A stretch of DNA of 64,000 nt, taken from the NCBI RefSeq assembly GCF_010667575.1, contig NZ_JAABNT010000002.1, positions 186,001 to 250,000 on the forward strand, written 5' to 3'. The notes under the pieces were generated by a model. The model was given only the letters and a program-made list of their open reading frames with translations. It did not search any database and was not told where the DNA came from. Made by a program: the position numbers and the translations under genes. This document shows, in pieces, positions 48,094 through 57,499 of this stretch. This DNA comes from Sulfitobacter sediminilitoris (GTDB lineage: Bacteria; Pseudomonadota; Alphaproteobacteria; Rhodobacterales; Rhodobacteraceae). The stretch's first letter is position 1, and every line of letters starts with the position of its first letter.

Positions 48094-49926
48094 TTGCGCG
48101 TTTCTGATTGGATCAACCCGTTTGCCGCCGCTGACGGTCCGCCACCACAGTCGCTGGGCGCATTCATGCGCTGGTGCCTGTCAGGTGCGTGGCCCGTGTT
48201 GTGGCTGGCCGCACTGCTGTCCGCGCTTGCCGGAATATTGGAGGCGGGGACAGCATGGATCTTGGGCAAGGTCATCGATGCCACGTTAAGCGCAGGGCCG
48301 GATGCGTTCTTTGACGGTCAGAACCTTGGTCTGATCATCGGGGCGATGGCGTTCTTCCTGATCGCGCGCCCGGTTCTGTTTGGCCTATCGTCTGCGTCGA
48401 ACGCCATCATGGTTCAGCCCAATGTGAACCCCTTGGTCCTTTCGCGGCTTCATCGCTGGACACTTGGCCAGAATGTCGGGTTCTTTGATGACGATTTCGC
48501 CGGTCGCATTGCGCAAAAGCAAATGCAGGCGGCGCGGGCGGTAACCGAAGTTGCGTCCGAGGTCATCAACGTGGTCGCCTTTGCGCTGGCTTCGCTGGTT
48601 GGGTCCGTCGCACTTTTGCTGGCCATCGACTGGCGGGTGGCAATTGGGTTCGCGGTCTGGCTGGTTGCCTATCTGGCCTTGATCAACTGGTTTCTGCCAC
48701 GGGTCCGCGCGCGGTCTGCAGGGCGTGCCGGGGCGCGGGCAATGGTGTCGGGGCAGGTGGTTGATACGATCACCAACATCAAAACGGTCAAACTATTTGC
48801 CCACGCGGATCACGAGGATCGCGCGGCGCTGGGCGCGATGCAGACGTTCCGGCAAAGGGCGCTTGAGTTTGGGTACCTTGCTGCCGGGTTCCGACTGGCG
48901 CTGATGAGCCTTGCAGGTGTTTTGCCGGTACTGCTTATCGGCGGGACGATACTATTGTGGCAGCGCGGGATCGCGAGCGAAGGCGATATTGTTGCCTCTG
49001 GAGCAATCGCCATCCGCATTGCGCAGATGACGGGCTGGGTCAGCTTCACCTTGATGGCGATCTATTCCAATGTGGGCGAAGTAGAAGATGGAATGAAGAC
49101 GCTGACACCACGGGTCAGGGTCGAAGATGCGCCCGGTGCGACGGACTTGACGGTGACGCGGGGCGAGATTTCTTTTGACGGTCTCGGCTTTGCCTATGGT
49201 CGCGAGACCGGCGGGATTGAGGGTATCTCTCTCACCATTCATCCGGGTGAAAAGCTGGGGATCGTGGGGGCATCTGGTGCAGGTAAATCGACGCTGGTTG
49301 CACTGCTTCTGCGGCTCTACGAGGCGGAAGAGGGTTCTGTCTCGATCGACGGGATGGACCTGCGGGATATCACACAAGAGAGTTTGCGTCGCAATATCGG
49401 GATGGTCACGCAGGAAACAGCGATGTTCAACCGATCTGCGCGGGACAACATTCTGTACGGTCGGCCCGATGCAACGGAGGACGAGGTGATCGCCGCCGCA
49501 AAGCGGGCCGAGGCGCATGATTTCATCATGGGTCTGCAGGATCACCGGGGGCGTCGCGGCTATGACGCCCATTTGGGGGAGCGCGGTGTGAAACTATCCG
49601 GCGGACAGCGGCAACGGATCGCCCTGACCCGTGCAATTCTGAAGGATGCGCCCATCCTTGTCCTGGATGAAGCGACCTCTGCGCTCGACAGCGAGGTCGA
49701 GGCGTCAATACAGGCGGCGCTGACCCGCGTGATGGAGGGCAAGACCGTGTTGGCCATCGCGCACCGGCTGTCGACTCTGACCGAAATGGACCGGATCGTT
49801 GTCATGGATGCAGGCCGAATCGTGGAAAGCGGCACCCATGACGTGCTGCTGGCCCAAGACGGGCTCTATGCGCGGTATTGGCAGCGTCAGTCCGGTGGTT
49901 TTTTAAACATGAAGGCGGCGGAATAG
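48094..49926 (+). CDS. ABC exporter half-transporter 2 (ATPase plus permease)
   Basis: 610 residues, closely similar in layout and sequence to the gene before it (same Walker A GASGAGKST, LSGGQRQRIAL, LVLDEATSALDSE). Start is TTG 48094 with GAGGA about 7 nt upstream; I know of no better start. The pair is followed directly by the rRNA methyltransferase gene. Confidence 0.92.
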   Translation: MRVSDWINPFAAADGPPPQSLGAFMRWCLSGAWPVLWLAALLSALAGILEAGTAWILGKVIDATLSAGPDAFFDGQNLGLIIGAMAFFLIARPVLFGLSSASNAIMVQPNVNPLVLSRLHRWTLGQNVGFFDDDFAGRIAQKQMQAARAVTEVASEVINVVAFALASLVGSVALLLAIDWRVAIGFAVWLVAYLALINWFLPRVRARSAGRAGARAMVSGQVVDTITNIKTVKLFAHADHEDRAALGAMQTFRQRALEFGYLAAGFRLALMSLAGVLPVLLIGGTILLWQRGIASEGDIVASGAIAIRIAQMTGWVSFTLMAIYSNVGEVEDGMKTLTPRVRVEDAPGATDLTVTRGEISFDGLGFAYGRETGGIEGISLTIHPGEKLGIVGASGAGKSTLVALLLRLYEAEEGSVSIDGMDLRDITQESLRRNIGMVTQETAMFNRSARDNILYGRPDATEDEVIAAAKRAEAHDFIMGLQDHRGRRGYDAHLGERGVKLSGGQRQRIALTRAILKDAPILVLDEATSALDSEVEASIQAALTRVMEGKTVLAIAHRLSTLTEMDRIVVMDAGRIVESGTHDVLLAQDGLYARYWQRQSGGFLNMKAAE

Positions 49927-49963
49927 GCTTGGGTCGCCCCGGTCTGCGCGGTACATCGGGCAC

Positions 49964-51187
49964 ATGACTGAATTTACCATACGCCGCCTGGGCCACCACG
50001 GGGACGGCATCGCCGATGGCCCGCTCTTTGCTCCTGTCACCCTTCCGGGCGAGGTGGTGACAGGGCGCGTGTCTGGTCAGACGCTGGAAGACATCAGAAT
50101 TATCACGCCGTCGTCTGAACGGGTCGCACCACCATGCCGTCACTTCAAGGCCTGCGGGGGTTGTGCGCTGCAACATGCCTCAGACGCGTTTGTGGCGGAC
50201 TGGAAGGTGGACGTGGTGCGCAATGCGTTGGATGCGCATGGATTAGAGACTGAATTTCGACCGATCATCACCTCACCCGCGCAATCCCGCCGCCGTGCGA
50301 CCTTTGCCGCGCGCCGGACCAAGAAGGGCGCAATGGCAGGTTTTTACGGTCGTGGGTCTGATGTGATCATCGAGATACCCGATTGCCAATTGCTGCACCC
50401 CGACCTGATGGCTGGGCTGAACGTGGCCGAGGAATTGGCGATGGCAGGGGCCAGTCGCAAGGCGGCTTTGGCGGTCACGGTCACGTTGTCAGAAAACGGG
50501 CTGGACGTTGCGGTGACAGTTGGCAAGCCGCTGGACGGACCCTTGCGGCTGACACTTGGGCAGCTTTGCGAGAAACTGGGACTGGCGCGGATCGCTTGGG
50601 AAGACGAGGTTATTGCGATGCGCCTGCCGCCCCTCCAACGATTTGGTCGGGCCGAGGTTTTGCCGCCTCCGGGCGCTTTCATTCAGGCCACTGCGGATGG
50701 CGAGGCGGCATTGCTGGCCGCCGTACGCGAAGCTGTGGGCGAAGCATCCCATGTCGCTGACCTGTTCTCTGGGTGCGGCACCTTCGCGTTGCCGTTGGCA
50801 GAGACGGCAAGCGTTCATGCCGTGGAGGGTGAGGCAGAGATGCTGACCGCCCTGGACCAGGGATGGCGCAAGGCGGAAGGCCTGAAACCTGTCACAACCG
50901 AGGCGCGTGATCTGTTTCGCCGCCCACTCTTGCCGGATGAGATGAAGGGACTGGAAGCCATCGTTCTTGATCCGCCGCGCGCCGGGGCGGAGCGGCAGGT
51001 CGTTGAGATATGCAAAGCCGGCGTACCGCGTATTGCGTTTGTTTCATGCAATCCGGTGACCTTTGCACGGGATGCGCAGGCGCTTTGTGATGCGGGGTAC
51101 ACCCTTGATTGGGTTCAGGTCGTTGACCAATTTCGCTGGTCCGCACATGTGGAGCTTGCGGCATCCTTCACACAGATCGCGGGATAG
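49964..51187 (+). CDS. 23S rRNA (uracil-5-)-methyltransferase, RlmCD/RumA type
   Basis: SAM-dependent m5U methyltransferase of rRNA. 407 residues. An iron-sulfur motif is C...CGGCALQH (residues 57-71); the SAM motif is LFSGCGTFALPLAE near residue 268; catalytic Cys in SCNPVTFARD near residue 363. The N-terminal TRAM domain is short. The target uridine (747 or 1939) cannot be told from sequence. Confidence 0.87.
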   Translation: MTEFTIRRLGHHGDGIADGPLFAPVTLPGEVVTGRVSGQTLEDIRIITPSSERVAPPCRHFKACGGCALQHASDAFVADWKVDVVRNALDAHGLETEFRPIITSPAQSRRRATFAARRTKKGAMAGFYGRGSDVIIEIPDCQLLHPDLMAGLNVAEELAMAGASRKAALAVTVTLSENGLDVAVTVGKPLDGPLRLTLGQLCEKLGLARIAWEDEVIAMRLPPLQRFGRAEVLPPPGAFIQATADGEAALLAAVREAVGEASHVADLFSGCGTFALPLAETASVHAVEGEAEMLTALDQGWRKAEGLKPVTTEARDLFRRPLLPDEMKGLEAIVLDPPRAGAERQVVEICKAGVPRIAFVSCNPVTFARDAQALCDAGYTLDWVQVVDQFRWSAHVELAASFTQIAG

Positions 51188-51282
51188 AAGGCATCTCACA
51201 TCTTTTTGAACGGCATTTTTTTTGATATATGGTAGCGCCATAAGAAACGGGTCGGGAACCGCCGACAAAAGGGGCAGACGCG

Positions 51283-51780
51283 ATGAATCGCAGGAATATG
51301 ATCCTTGGAGGCACAGCGCTGGTGGCGCTGGGTGCCTGCGCGGACAGCAAATTCAAAAGATATAACGGGCCTGAGGTCACTTACGTGTTGGTCAACAAGG
51401 GCGCGCGGAACATGTACCTGCTGCACTATGACAAGGTGCTTCAGGATTACAGAATCCGGCTTGGCTTTGCGCCAATGGGGCATAAGGAAATCGAAGGTGA
51501 CGGAAGAACGCCCGAAGGGATATACCTGATCGACCGTCGCAATCCGAATTCACGGTTTCACTTGTCGCTTGGTATTTCATATCCGAACGAACGGGATCGG
51601 GAACGCGCAAAGGCATTGGGAAAACCGCCCGGCGGCGACATCTTTATCCATGGTCAGAAACATCCGCTGAAAAAGGACAAGGATGACTGGACCTGGGGAT
51701 GTATCGCGGTCAAGAACAAGGAAATTGAAGATATTTACGCAATGGTCAGAGACGGTACGCCGATTCAGATCAACCCGTAA
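51283..51780 (+). CDS. L,D-transpeptidase lipoprotein
   Basis: A 165-residue YkuD-family protein. Lipobox LVALGAC at residues 13-19 marks a lipoprotein, and the N-terminus has RR. The catalytic motif is HGQ...WTWGCIAV near residues 122-147, with the active-site Cys. It forms 3-3 peptidoglycan cross-links or links lipoprotein; a TonB/YkuD type. It is near a CAP lipoprotein and a second L,D-transpeptidase. Confidence 0.88.
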   Translation: MNRRNMILGGTALVALGACADSKFKRYNGPEVTYVLVNKGARNMYLLHYDKVLQDYRIRLGFAPMGHKEIEGDGRTPEGIYLIDRRNPNSRFHLSLGISYPNERDRERAKALGKPPGGDIFIHGQKHPLKKDKDDWTWGCIAVKNKEIEDIYAMVRDGTPIQINP

Positions 51781-51792
51781 AAGATGGGCAGC

Positions 51793-52302
51793 TTAGTCGC
51801 CCATCACCAAAGTCCACCAGATCTTGCCACCTCGTTCCTGATGCCATGCAAACCCCATGTTGCGCGCGTCGGGCGACATAATCACGCGGCGCGTATCGGG
51901 CTGCTCCATCCAGGCGGCAAGCGTTTCCAGCTCTGACTCGTAGGTTTCCGAGATCGTCTCTCCGACAAGGCGGCCGGTGTATCCCACGCGATTGATCCGG
52001 TCGATGGGAGAAGACCCATCAGATCCGAAATGCCAAGGCCGGTTTTGGACGGACATATCCCGGGAATGTGTTGCCGCAGCAGCATTGAGTTGCGAGTTCA
52101 GCTGTACCGGTGCCCGACCGCCTGCCTGACGCAGGGCATTGATAGAATCAAGCATACGGAACTGAATCTTGCCAGTATCCCGCGCACTGATCCGATAGGG
52201 TTTCGGCAGTGGTTTTCCATCCGTGCCCATTTGCGGTGCGGCAGGCGCACAAGCGGTCAAAGCGATGGCCAAGGCCAGAAAAACGGACAATAGACGGATC
52301 AT
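51793..52302 (-). CDS. CAP-domain lipoprotein
   Basis: 169 residues. ATG 52302 gives MIRLLSVFLALAIALTAC, a lipoprotein signal with lipobox LTAC, followed by a CAP/SCP-like domain (AAAATHSRDMSVQ, NRVGYTGRLVGETI, NMGFAWHQ). I chose it over a longer frame to 52368. Function of bacterial CAP proteins is generally unknown. It converges with the first L,D-transpeptidase and is divergent from the second. Confidence 0.88.
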   Translation of the reverse strand: MIRLLSVFLALAIALTACAPAAPQMGTDGKPLPKPYRISARDTGKIQFRMLDSINALRQAGGRAPVQLNSQLNAAAATHSRDMSVQNRPWHFGSDGSSPIDRINRVGYTGRLVGETISETYESELETLAAWMEQPDTRRVIMSPDARNMGFAWHQERGGKIWWTLVMGD

Positions 52303-52471
52303 GACGCTGCTCCAAGCGTTGCGGTTCTGGTATGCCTTACATGGACGCACGTTGCAGTTCAAACGCACATCGGCGTTACTGCGCCTTATGACAGTTGTTT
52401 GAATTGATACTGCGGCTTTCGGGCAATATATTCACTCGATATCGGGAAACCGAACATGATGGAGACTGAAA

Positions 52472-53083
52472 ATGTCTGACAACAAATCGAAAATCACAAG
52501 TCGCCGCAGCTTCTTGGCTGGCAGCGCGGCAATGCTGGCCACGCCGGCACTTGCTCAAAACACTGGTTCTGTGAACTCAGCTGCTACAACTCAGGTGGAA
52601 CGTGATCTGACGGAAACCGTGCGCCGCAATATCTCAAGCTTCCGGACGCTTGATTGGCAGCCATATTTCGATAACACGCAGAATGGCGCGATTTTGGTCG
52701 ATATCGACAGCCGCGCGGTGCACTACTGGTCGGAAGACCAGAGCATCTACAAGCTTTATCCATCGAGTGTGCCGCTGACGGATGACCTTACCCGTCGGGG
52801 TCGTACACGCGTGATTCTCAAGGATCCGGAACCCTCTTGGAGACCGACGCCGTCGATGTTGCAGCGGAATCCGGAATGGCCGGACTATATCGGACCGGGG
52901 CCTGATAACCCCCTTGGTACGCGGTCCCTGCACCTGAGCTGGACGTACTACCGCATTCACGGCACGCACGATACACGCAAGATTGGGCGTAAATCGTCAA
53001 ACGGCTGTATTGGCCTTTATAATGAGCATATTGAAGAGCTTTACGAGATGGCCAAAGTGGGCACACAAGTGTTGCTTATTTGA
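52472..53083 (+). CDS. L,D-transpeptidase with Tat signal
   Basis: 203 residues. The N-terminus contains SRRSFLAGSAAMLATPALAQ, a twin-arginine signal with cleavage near residue 30. The catalytic motif HGTHDTRKIGRKSSNGCIGLYN (residues 166-187) holds the His and Cys of the YkuD site. SD GGAG stands 8 nt before ATG 52472. It is 143 bp before the small secreted peptide. Confidence 0.9.
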   Translation: MSDNKSKITSRRSFLAGSAAMLATPALAQNTGSVNSAATTQVERDLTETVRRNISSFRTLDWQPYFDNTQNGAILVDIDSRAVHYWSEDQSIYKLYPSSVPLTDDLTRRGRTRVILKDPEPSWRPTPSMLQRNPEWPDYIGPGPDNPLGTRSLHLSWTYYRIHGTHDTRKIGRKSSNGCIGLYNEHIEELYEMAKVGTQVLLI

Positions 53084-53225
53084 CGACATTTCGACGGTTC
53101 TGCGATGCAGCAGCGAAATCCGGGTTTGCATTCCAACAGTTATGCTGTTTACAAAGTGTTACGAGGTAAGTCTTGGGCGCGTGCGCGCAAATTTGCGTTG
53201 CACGCCTATTCTGGAGGTTATTACT

Positions 53226-53408
53226 ATGAAAAAACTCGTTCTCGCCGCTGCTCTGACGGCTGCTGCATCGACCGCATACGCTGGCTCTCTCGCAGACCCA
53301 GTCATCGAAGCACCAGTGATCGTTGAAGAAGCAACCGGTTCTTCTTCCGGCATCCTGATCCCGCTGATCCTGTTGGCTGTGGTTGCTGCGGCTGTTGCTT
53401 CCGACTAA
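53226..53408 (+). CDS. Small secreted or membrane-anchored peptide, 60 residues
   Basis: MKKLVLAAALTAAASTAYAG is a signal peptide; the mature part has an acidic stretch (EAPVIVEE) and a hydrophobic C-terminal helix (GILIPLILLAVVAAAVASD), likely a membrane anchor. GGAGG at 53213-53217 is 8 nt before ATG 53226. A strong intrinsic terminator (53433) follows, so this is a separate transcription unit. Its function is not known. Confidence 0.85.
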   Translation: MKKLVLAAALTAAASTAYAGSLADPVIEAPVIVEEATGSSSGILIPLILLAVVAAAVASD

Positions 53409-53432
53409 TTCGGAACAACAACTGAAATAAAG

Positions 53433-53462
53433 AAGGCGGTGCTTTGGCACCGCCTTTTTTCG
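53433..53462 (+). terminator. Intrinsic terminator after the small peptide gene
   Basis: AAGGCGGTGC (53433-53442), loop TTTG, GCACCGCCTT (53447-53456) and a T run to 53460. A perfect 10-bp stem with a T run; the clearest terminator in the window. Confidence 0.9.
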
Positions 53463-53592
53463 TTTGGCAGCCTGCCGAGAATGTATTGGCCGCGACTGTC
53501 CCATCAGAAAGTGTGTTGTCAAAAGTCCAACGTGTCTTTCCTCATCTGTGCTATCTTCCCAAAGCGAACACTTGCAACAGGGAGGCAGCGTG

Positions 53593-54480
53593 ATGAAACG
53601 GCTTACCGCAAAAGATTTCGATCCAAAACTTCTGGAGCTTTATGATTTCTACGCCCATGGCATGATCACGAAACGTCAGTTTCTGGATGGGGCGGCCAAG
53701 TTTGCCGTTGCTGGTCTGACCGCAACTGCAATTTTGGGCATGATGTCACCAAATTATGCTCTGGCGGAGCAAGTATCTTTCAACGATCCGGACATCGTAC
53801 CTGAATACATTTCCTATCCTTCGCCCAACGGTCACGGTGAAGTGCGGGGATATATGGTGCGTCCGGCAAATGCCCAAGGCAAATTGCCCTCCGTTGTCGT
53901 GGTGCACGAGAACCGCGGATTGAATCCCTATATCGAAGATGTTGCAAGGCGTCTCGCCAAGGACGGTTTCATGGCGCTGGCGCCTGATGGCCTGACCTCT
54001 GTCGGTGGGTATCCAGGCAATGACACCGAAGGTCGTGCGCTGCAAAAGACGGTTGATCCGGAAAAGCTGATGAATGACTTTTTCGCTGCAATCGAGTTTC
54101 TGATGACGCACGAGGGATCGACGGGGAACGTGGGTATTACCGGTTTCTGCTATGGCGGGGGCGTGTCGAACGCGGCCGCCGTTGCATATCCTGAGCTAAA
54201 GGCGGCTGTCCCCTATTATGGACGACAGGCGGCAGTGGAAGATGTACCAAAAATTCAGGCACCACTGCTTTTGCATTACGGGGAACTTGATGAACGTATC
54301 AATGCGGGCTGGCCTGCGTATGAGGCTGCGCTGAAAGAGCATGGGAAGACGTATGAGGCCTACATCTACGAAGGGGCCAACCACGGTTTCCATAACGACA
54401 GCACGCCACGCTATGACGAGGACATGGCCAAGTTGTCATGGGATCGGACGATTGCGCATTTTCGCAAGTATCTGACCTGA
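53593..54480 (+). CDS. Dienelactone hydrolase family protein, exported form
   Basis: 295 residues. [21 protein letters not shown] segment and ALAEQ (about residues 27-60) look like a late Tat- or Sec-type signal. The alpha/beta hydrolase has the Cys nucleophile in [10 protein letters not shown] near residue 179, Asp near LHYGELDER and His in NHGFHND. It is the YghX-like group; substrate unknown. I chose ATG 53593 with GGAGG 7 nt upstream over the longer frame at 53464. Confidence 0.88.
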   Translation: MKRLTAKDFDPKLLELYDFYAHGMITKRQFLDGAAKFAVAGLTATAILGMMSPNYALAEQVSFNDPDIVPEYISYPSPNGHGEVRGYMVRPANAQGKLPSVVVVHENRGLNPYIEDVARRLAKDGFMALAPDGLTSVGGYPGNDTEGRALQKTVDPEKLMNDFFAAIEFLMTHEGSTGNVGITGFCYGGGVSNAAAVAYPELKAAVPYYGRQAAVEDVPKIQAPLLLHYGELDERINAGWPAYEAALKEHGKTYEAYIYEGANHGFHNDSTPRYDEDMAKLSWDRTIAHFRKYLT

Positions 54481-54514
54481 ATAGCGCCTGTTCCAGACGC
54501 TTGGGTTGGCTGGT

Positions 54515-55585
54515 TTAGTCCAGCCAGCCCTTCAGGTTCTCTTCGATCGTGTTGGACAGCGCCTTGATGTGCATATCGTCGTCATTGAGGCATGGGATGT
54601 AAGTGAAATGTTCACCGCCCGCCTCTTCAAAGCTTTCCTTGATCTCTTCATTGATCTCTTCAAGCGTTTCGATGCAATCAGCTGAAAACGCGGGTGCGCA
54701 AACGGCGATGTTCTTGTTTCCGGCCTCAGCCTGACGCGCGACTTCTTCGACGGTGTAGGGCTGAAGCCATTCTTCGGGTCCGAATTTCGACTGGAAGGTC
54801 GTCATGATTTCGGTGTCTTTCCAGCCAAGCCGTTCCTTAAGCAGGCGCGTCGTTTTCTGGCACTGGCAGTGATAGGGGTCACCTTCCATCAGATAGCGGA
54901 TTGGCACACCGTGATAAGAGCAGATCAGGATATCTGGACGTTTCTCTGCTGCTGCATAGGCGCGTTCGATGGATTGCGCGAGCGCCTCGATATAATCGGG
55001 ACGGTCAAAGTATGGTGGCACGACACGGGCGATGGGTTGCCACTTTTCCTTACCCAAGGCAGCAAAGAATGCGTCGCAAGCGGTTGCCGAAGTCGCGCCA
55101 GCGTAATGCGGATAAAGTGGGAAGAACAGGATCTTTGAACAGCCAGCTTTCGTCATCGCCTCAACCTTGGACTTGGTTGAGGGGTTTCCGTAGCGCATGC
55201 AGAAGTCGACCATCACGTCATCGCCGTAACGCTCTTTCATCGCGGTCTTGATCTTGGCTGTTTGTGCCTTGGTGATCGTCATCAGGGGGCTTTCGCCCTG
55301 TTCCTCGTTCCAAATGGACTTATACGCCGCACCAGACGTGAAAGGACGCTTTGTCAGAATGATCAATTGCAAGAGTGGCTGCCAGAGCCATGGAGAATAG
55401 TCGATGACCCGACGGTCCGACAGGAATTCACCCAGATAACGGCGCATGGACCAATAGTCATAATTATCAGGCGTACCAAGGTTCGCGATCAGCACGCCAA
55501 CACGTTGTTTTGGAACGACCGGATGGTCCTCGTTTGCGTGTGCAGGGCGCGCGGCTTGCATTTTGTGGTCCTTAGATAAATCCAT
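54515..55585 (-). CDS. hemH: Ferrochelatase
   Basis: Inserts Fe(II) into protoporphyrin IX. 356 residues. SYHGVP (iron-binding His) lies near residue 224, FSADCIETLEEI (with Glu) near residue 295. The N-terminal 28 residues are extra to the core, so ATG 55561 with AAGGA upstream is a possible start. Monocistronic here; hemJ lies 38 kb away. Confidence 0.95.
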   Translation of the reverse strand: MDLSKDHKMQAARPAHANEDHPVVPKQRVGVLIANLGTPDNYDYWSMRRYLGEFLSDRRVIDYSPWLWQPLLQLIILTKRPFTSGAAYKSIWNEEQGESPLMTITKAQTAKIKTAMKERYGDDVMVDFCMRYGNPSTKSKVEAMTKAGCSKILFFPLYPHYAGATSATACDAFFAALGKEKWQPIARVVPPYFDRPDYIEALAQSIERAYAAAEKRPDILICSYHGVPIRYLMEGDPYHCQCQKTTRLLKERLGWKDTEIMTTFQSKFGPEEWLQPYTVEEVARQAEAGNKNIAVCAPAFSADCIETLEEINEEIKESFEEAGGEHFTYIPCLNDDDMHIKALSNTIEENLKGWLD

Positions 55586-55640
55586 GCCTTCGGTCCTTAG
55601 ACAATTACGTCGGCCTCAGATAGGGGGTTTTTGGCGATGG

Positions 55641-56459
55641 TCAATTGGGCAGTTTTGTCTCAGTTGCCCCAAGGGCATCCGCCAGACGCTGCTGCGCCGA
55701 TCCGGGGCGCAGGGGTTTGGGCTGGTTTTCATCGGGTGCCCAGCCGGTCAGAAAGATCAGCTCGAAGGTCGCGGTGATGCGCCCTTGAGCGGTTGCAAAG
55801 TGGTTCTGGTAGAGGTCAGTGGCGCGTTCGAACACCGCGCGCTTTGATGGTTGGCGCAGGCGCTGGGCCAGCGCGTTTGTTTCCCCCATGGCGCGCAGGT
55901 CGTGCATGAGCGCCCAGGCATCCTTGTATTCAACGGTCAGTGGCAAGGCATCGGCGACGGGCAACGCCAGACCTGCGCGTTGCAGCAGGCCGCCCATGTC
56001 ACGCAGTTCTCCCATCGGGGCAATGCGGGGGGACAGGCCGCCTGTTACCTCGACTTCGGCCTGACCAAGGCAGGCACGCAGCTCGTGGAGGGTTTGCCCG
56101 CCAAAGGAAGCCGTCAGCAACAGGCCATCGGGTTTCAGGGCACGGCGGCATTGGATCAATTGGCCAATGGGATCATTGGTCCAGTGCAGGGACATCACAT
56201 GAAGGACGACATCGTGCTGATTTTGAGCGAGCGTGAGGGTATCGGCGTCTGCGACAATCGTGGCAGCCGGGAACCGCGCGCCCCAGAAATCAGGAAAACC
56301 CGTGACAACCGCAGTCGAGGTAAACGACTTGTTAACCATACCCATACGATCTTCAATCTCATCGGCAGCGGCCATGTGCAAAAACAACGCGTCTTCGCGC
56401 GCACGGGCGCGGTGCCGGGCAAGGGCCGTGGTGTCAGTCATGGTCGGTTGTTGGGTCAT
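55641..56459 (-). CDS. SAM-dependent methyltransferase, BioC/NDUFAF5-like
   Basis: About 272 residues. A class I methyltransferase fold can be followed (HDVVLHVMSLHWTNDPIGQL motif around residues 84-103, typical of the NDUFAF5 group), though the first SAM-binding glycine loop is weakly conserved. The start could be ATG 56459, ATG 56441 or GTG 56468. It is divergent from comF, whose ATG lies only a few nt away, so a small bidirectional promoter may lie inside the genes. Confidence 0.8.
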   Translation of the reverse strand: MTQQPTMTDTTALARHRARAREDALFLHMAAADEIEDRMGMVNKSFTSTAVVTGFPDFWGARFPAATIVADADTLTLAQNQHDVVLHVMSLHWTNDPIGQLIQCRRALKPDGLLLTASFGGQTLHELRACLGQAEVEVTGGLSPRIAPMGELRDMGGLLQRAGLALPVADALPLTVEYKDAWALMHDLRAMGETNALAQRLRQPSKRAVFERATDLYQNHFATAQGRITATFELIFLTGWAPDENQPKPLRPGSAQQRLADALGATETKLPN

Positions 56460-56470
56460 TCGGGTCACAT

Positions 56471-57205
56471 ATGGCGTTACTGCATGGACTTCAAACAGGG
56501 TTGAACGCGATTTATCCCGCTCGCTGTCTGACCTGTGGGTCGGTAGTGGACGGTGATTTCGGACTTTGCGGGCGTTGTTGGAAGGATACTGCCTTCATTG
56601 GCGGTATGGTATGCGATGCATGTGGCACACCGCTGCCCGGTGCGGATGGCGGTGACGCCCCGCATTGCGACGCTTGCCTGCAAATGCCCCGCCCTTGGGA
56701 CCGAGGCCGGTCAGCGATGCTTTATCGTGATACGGGGCGCAAACTGGTGTTGGCGCTGAAGCACGGCGACCGACAGGAAATTGCGCGGCCTGCCGGGTTG
56801 TGGCTGGCCACAGCGGTCAAGGATCTTGTGACGGCAAATACCTTGATTGCGCCGGTACCACTGCATTGGCAAAGGATGATCAAGCGGCGGTACAATCAGT
56901 CTGCCCTGCTGGCCAAAGTGTTGGCGGCACGGGTGGACCGGCCCATGTGCCCTGATTTGCTACAGCGGTATAGACGCACGCGGAGCCTGGATGGACTGGG
57001 CCGGGAAGACCGTGTGCAAGCAGTGAAAAACGCCATCCGCGTGCACCCGCGACGACGACACCGGCTGATTGGGCGGCCGGTCCTGTTGGTGGATGATGTG
57101 ATGACATCCGGGGCAACGCTTGCCGCGTGCACGCGCGCCTGCCTTGAGGCCGGGTCAGGGCCGATATGCGTTGTGACACTGGCGCGGGTGGCCAAAGACG
57201 CCTAA
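56471..57205 (+). CDS. comF: ComF family phosphoribosyltransferase-like protein
   Basis: 244 residues. Four cysteine pairs form an N-terminal zinc domain (CLTCGS; CGRC; CDACG; CDAC) and the PRTase motif LVDDVMTSGATLAAC is near residue 205. In B. subtilis ComFC supports DNA uptake; in proteobacteria the role is less clear. grxC follows after 36 nt. Confidence 0.9.
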   Translation: MALLHGLQTGLNAIYPARCLTCGSVVDGDFGLCGRCWKDTAFIGGMVCDACGTPLPGADGGDAPHCDACLQMPRPWDRGRSAMLYRDTGRKLVLALKHGDRQEIARPAGLWLATAVKDLVTANTLIAPVPLHWQRMIKRRYNQSALLAKVLAARVDRPMCPDLLQRYRRTRSLDGLGREDRVQAVKNAIRVHPRRRHRLIGRPVLLVDDVMTSGATLAACTRACLEAGSGPICVVTLARVAKDA

Positions 57206-57241
57206 ATGACCTTTCAACCTATTTGTTGAAAGGACCGGGCC

Positions 57242-57499
57242 ATGAAACCTGTCGAAATCTACACATCGCCCCTTTGTGGCTTTTGCCATGCGGCGAAACG
57301 CCTGCTGAACAGTAAGGGCGTGGACTTCTCAGAAGTCGATGTCTGGGCAGAGCCAGACCGCAAGGCCGAGATGATTGAGCGCGCGAATGGTGGGCGCACG
57401 GTGCCGCAGATCTTTATCGGGGACACCCATGTCGGGGGCTGTGATGAGCTTCACGCGCTGGAGCGTGCAGGCAAGCTCGACGCTTTGCTGGCAGCATGA
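57242..57499 (+). CDS. grxC: Glutaredoxin 3
   Basis: 85-residue dithiol glutaredoxin. The active site CGFC is at residues 13-16, and GGRTVPQIFIGDTHVGGCDEL carries the cis-Pro and the GSH-binding GG. Translationally coupled to the nitrilase-family gene (overlap of 4 nt). Confidence 0.95.
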   Translation: MKPVEIYTSPLCGFCHAAKRLLNSKGVDFSEVDVWAEPDRKAEMIERANGGRTVPQIFIGDTHVGGCDELHALERAGKLDALLAA

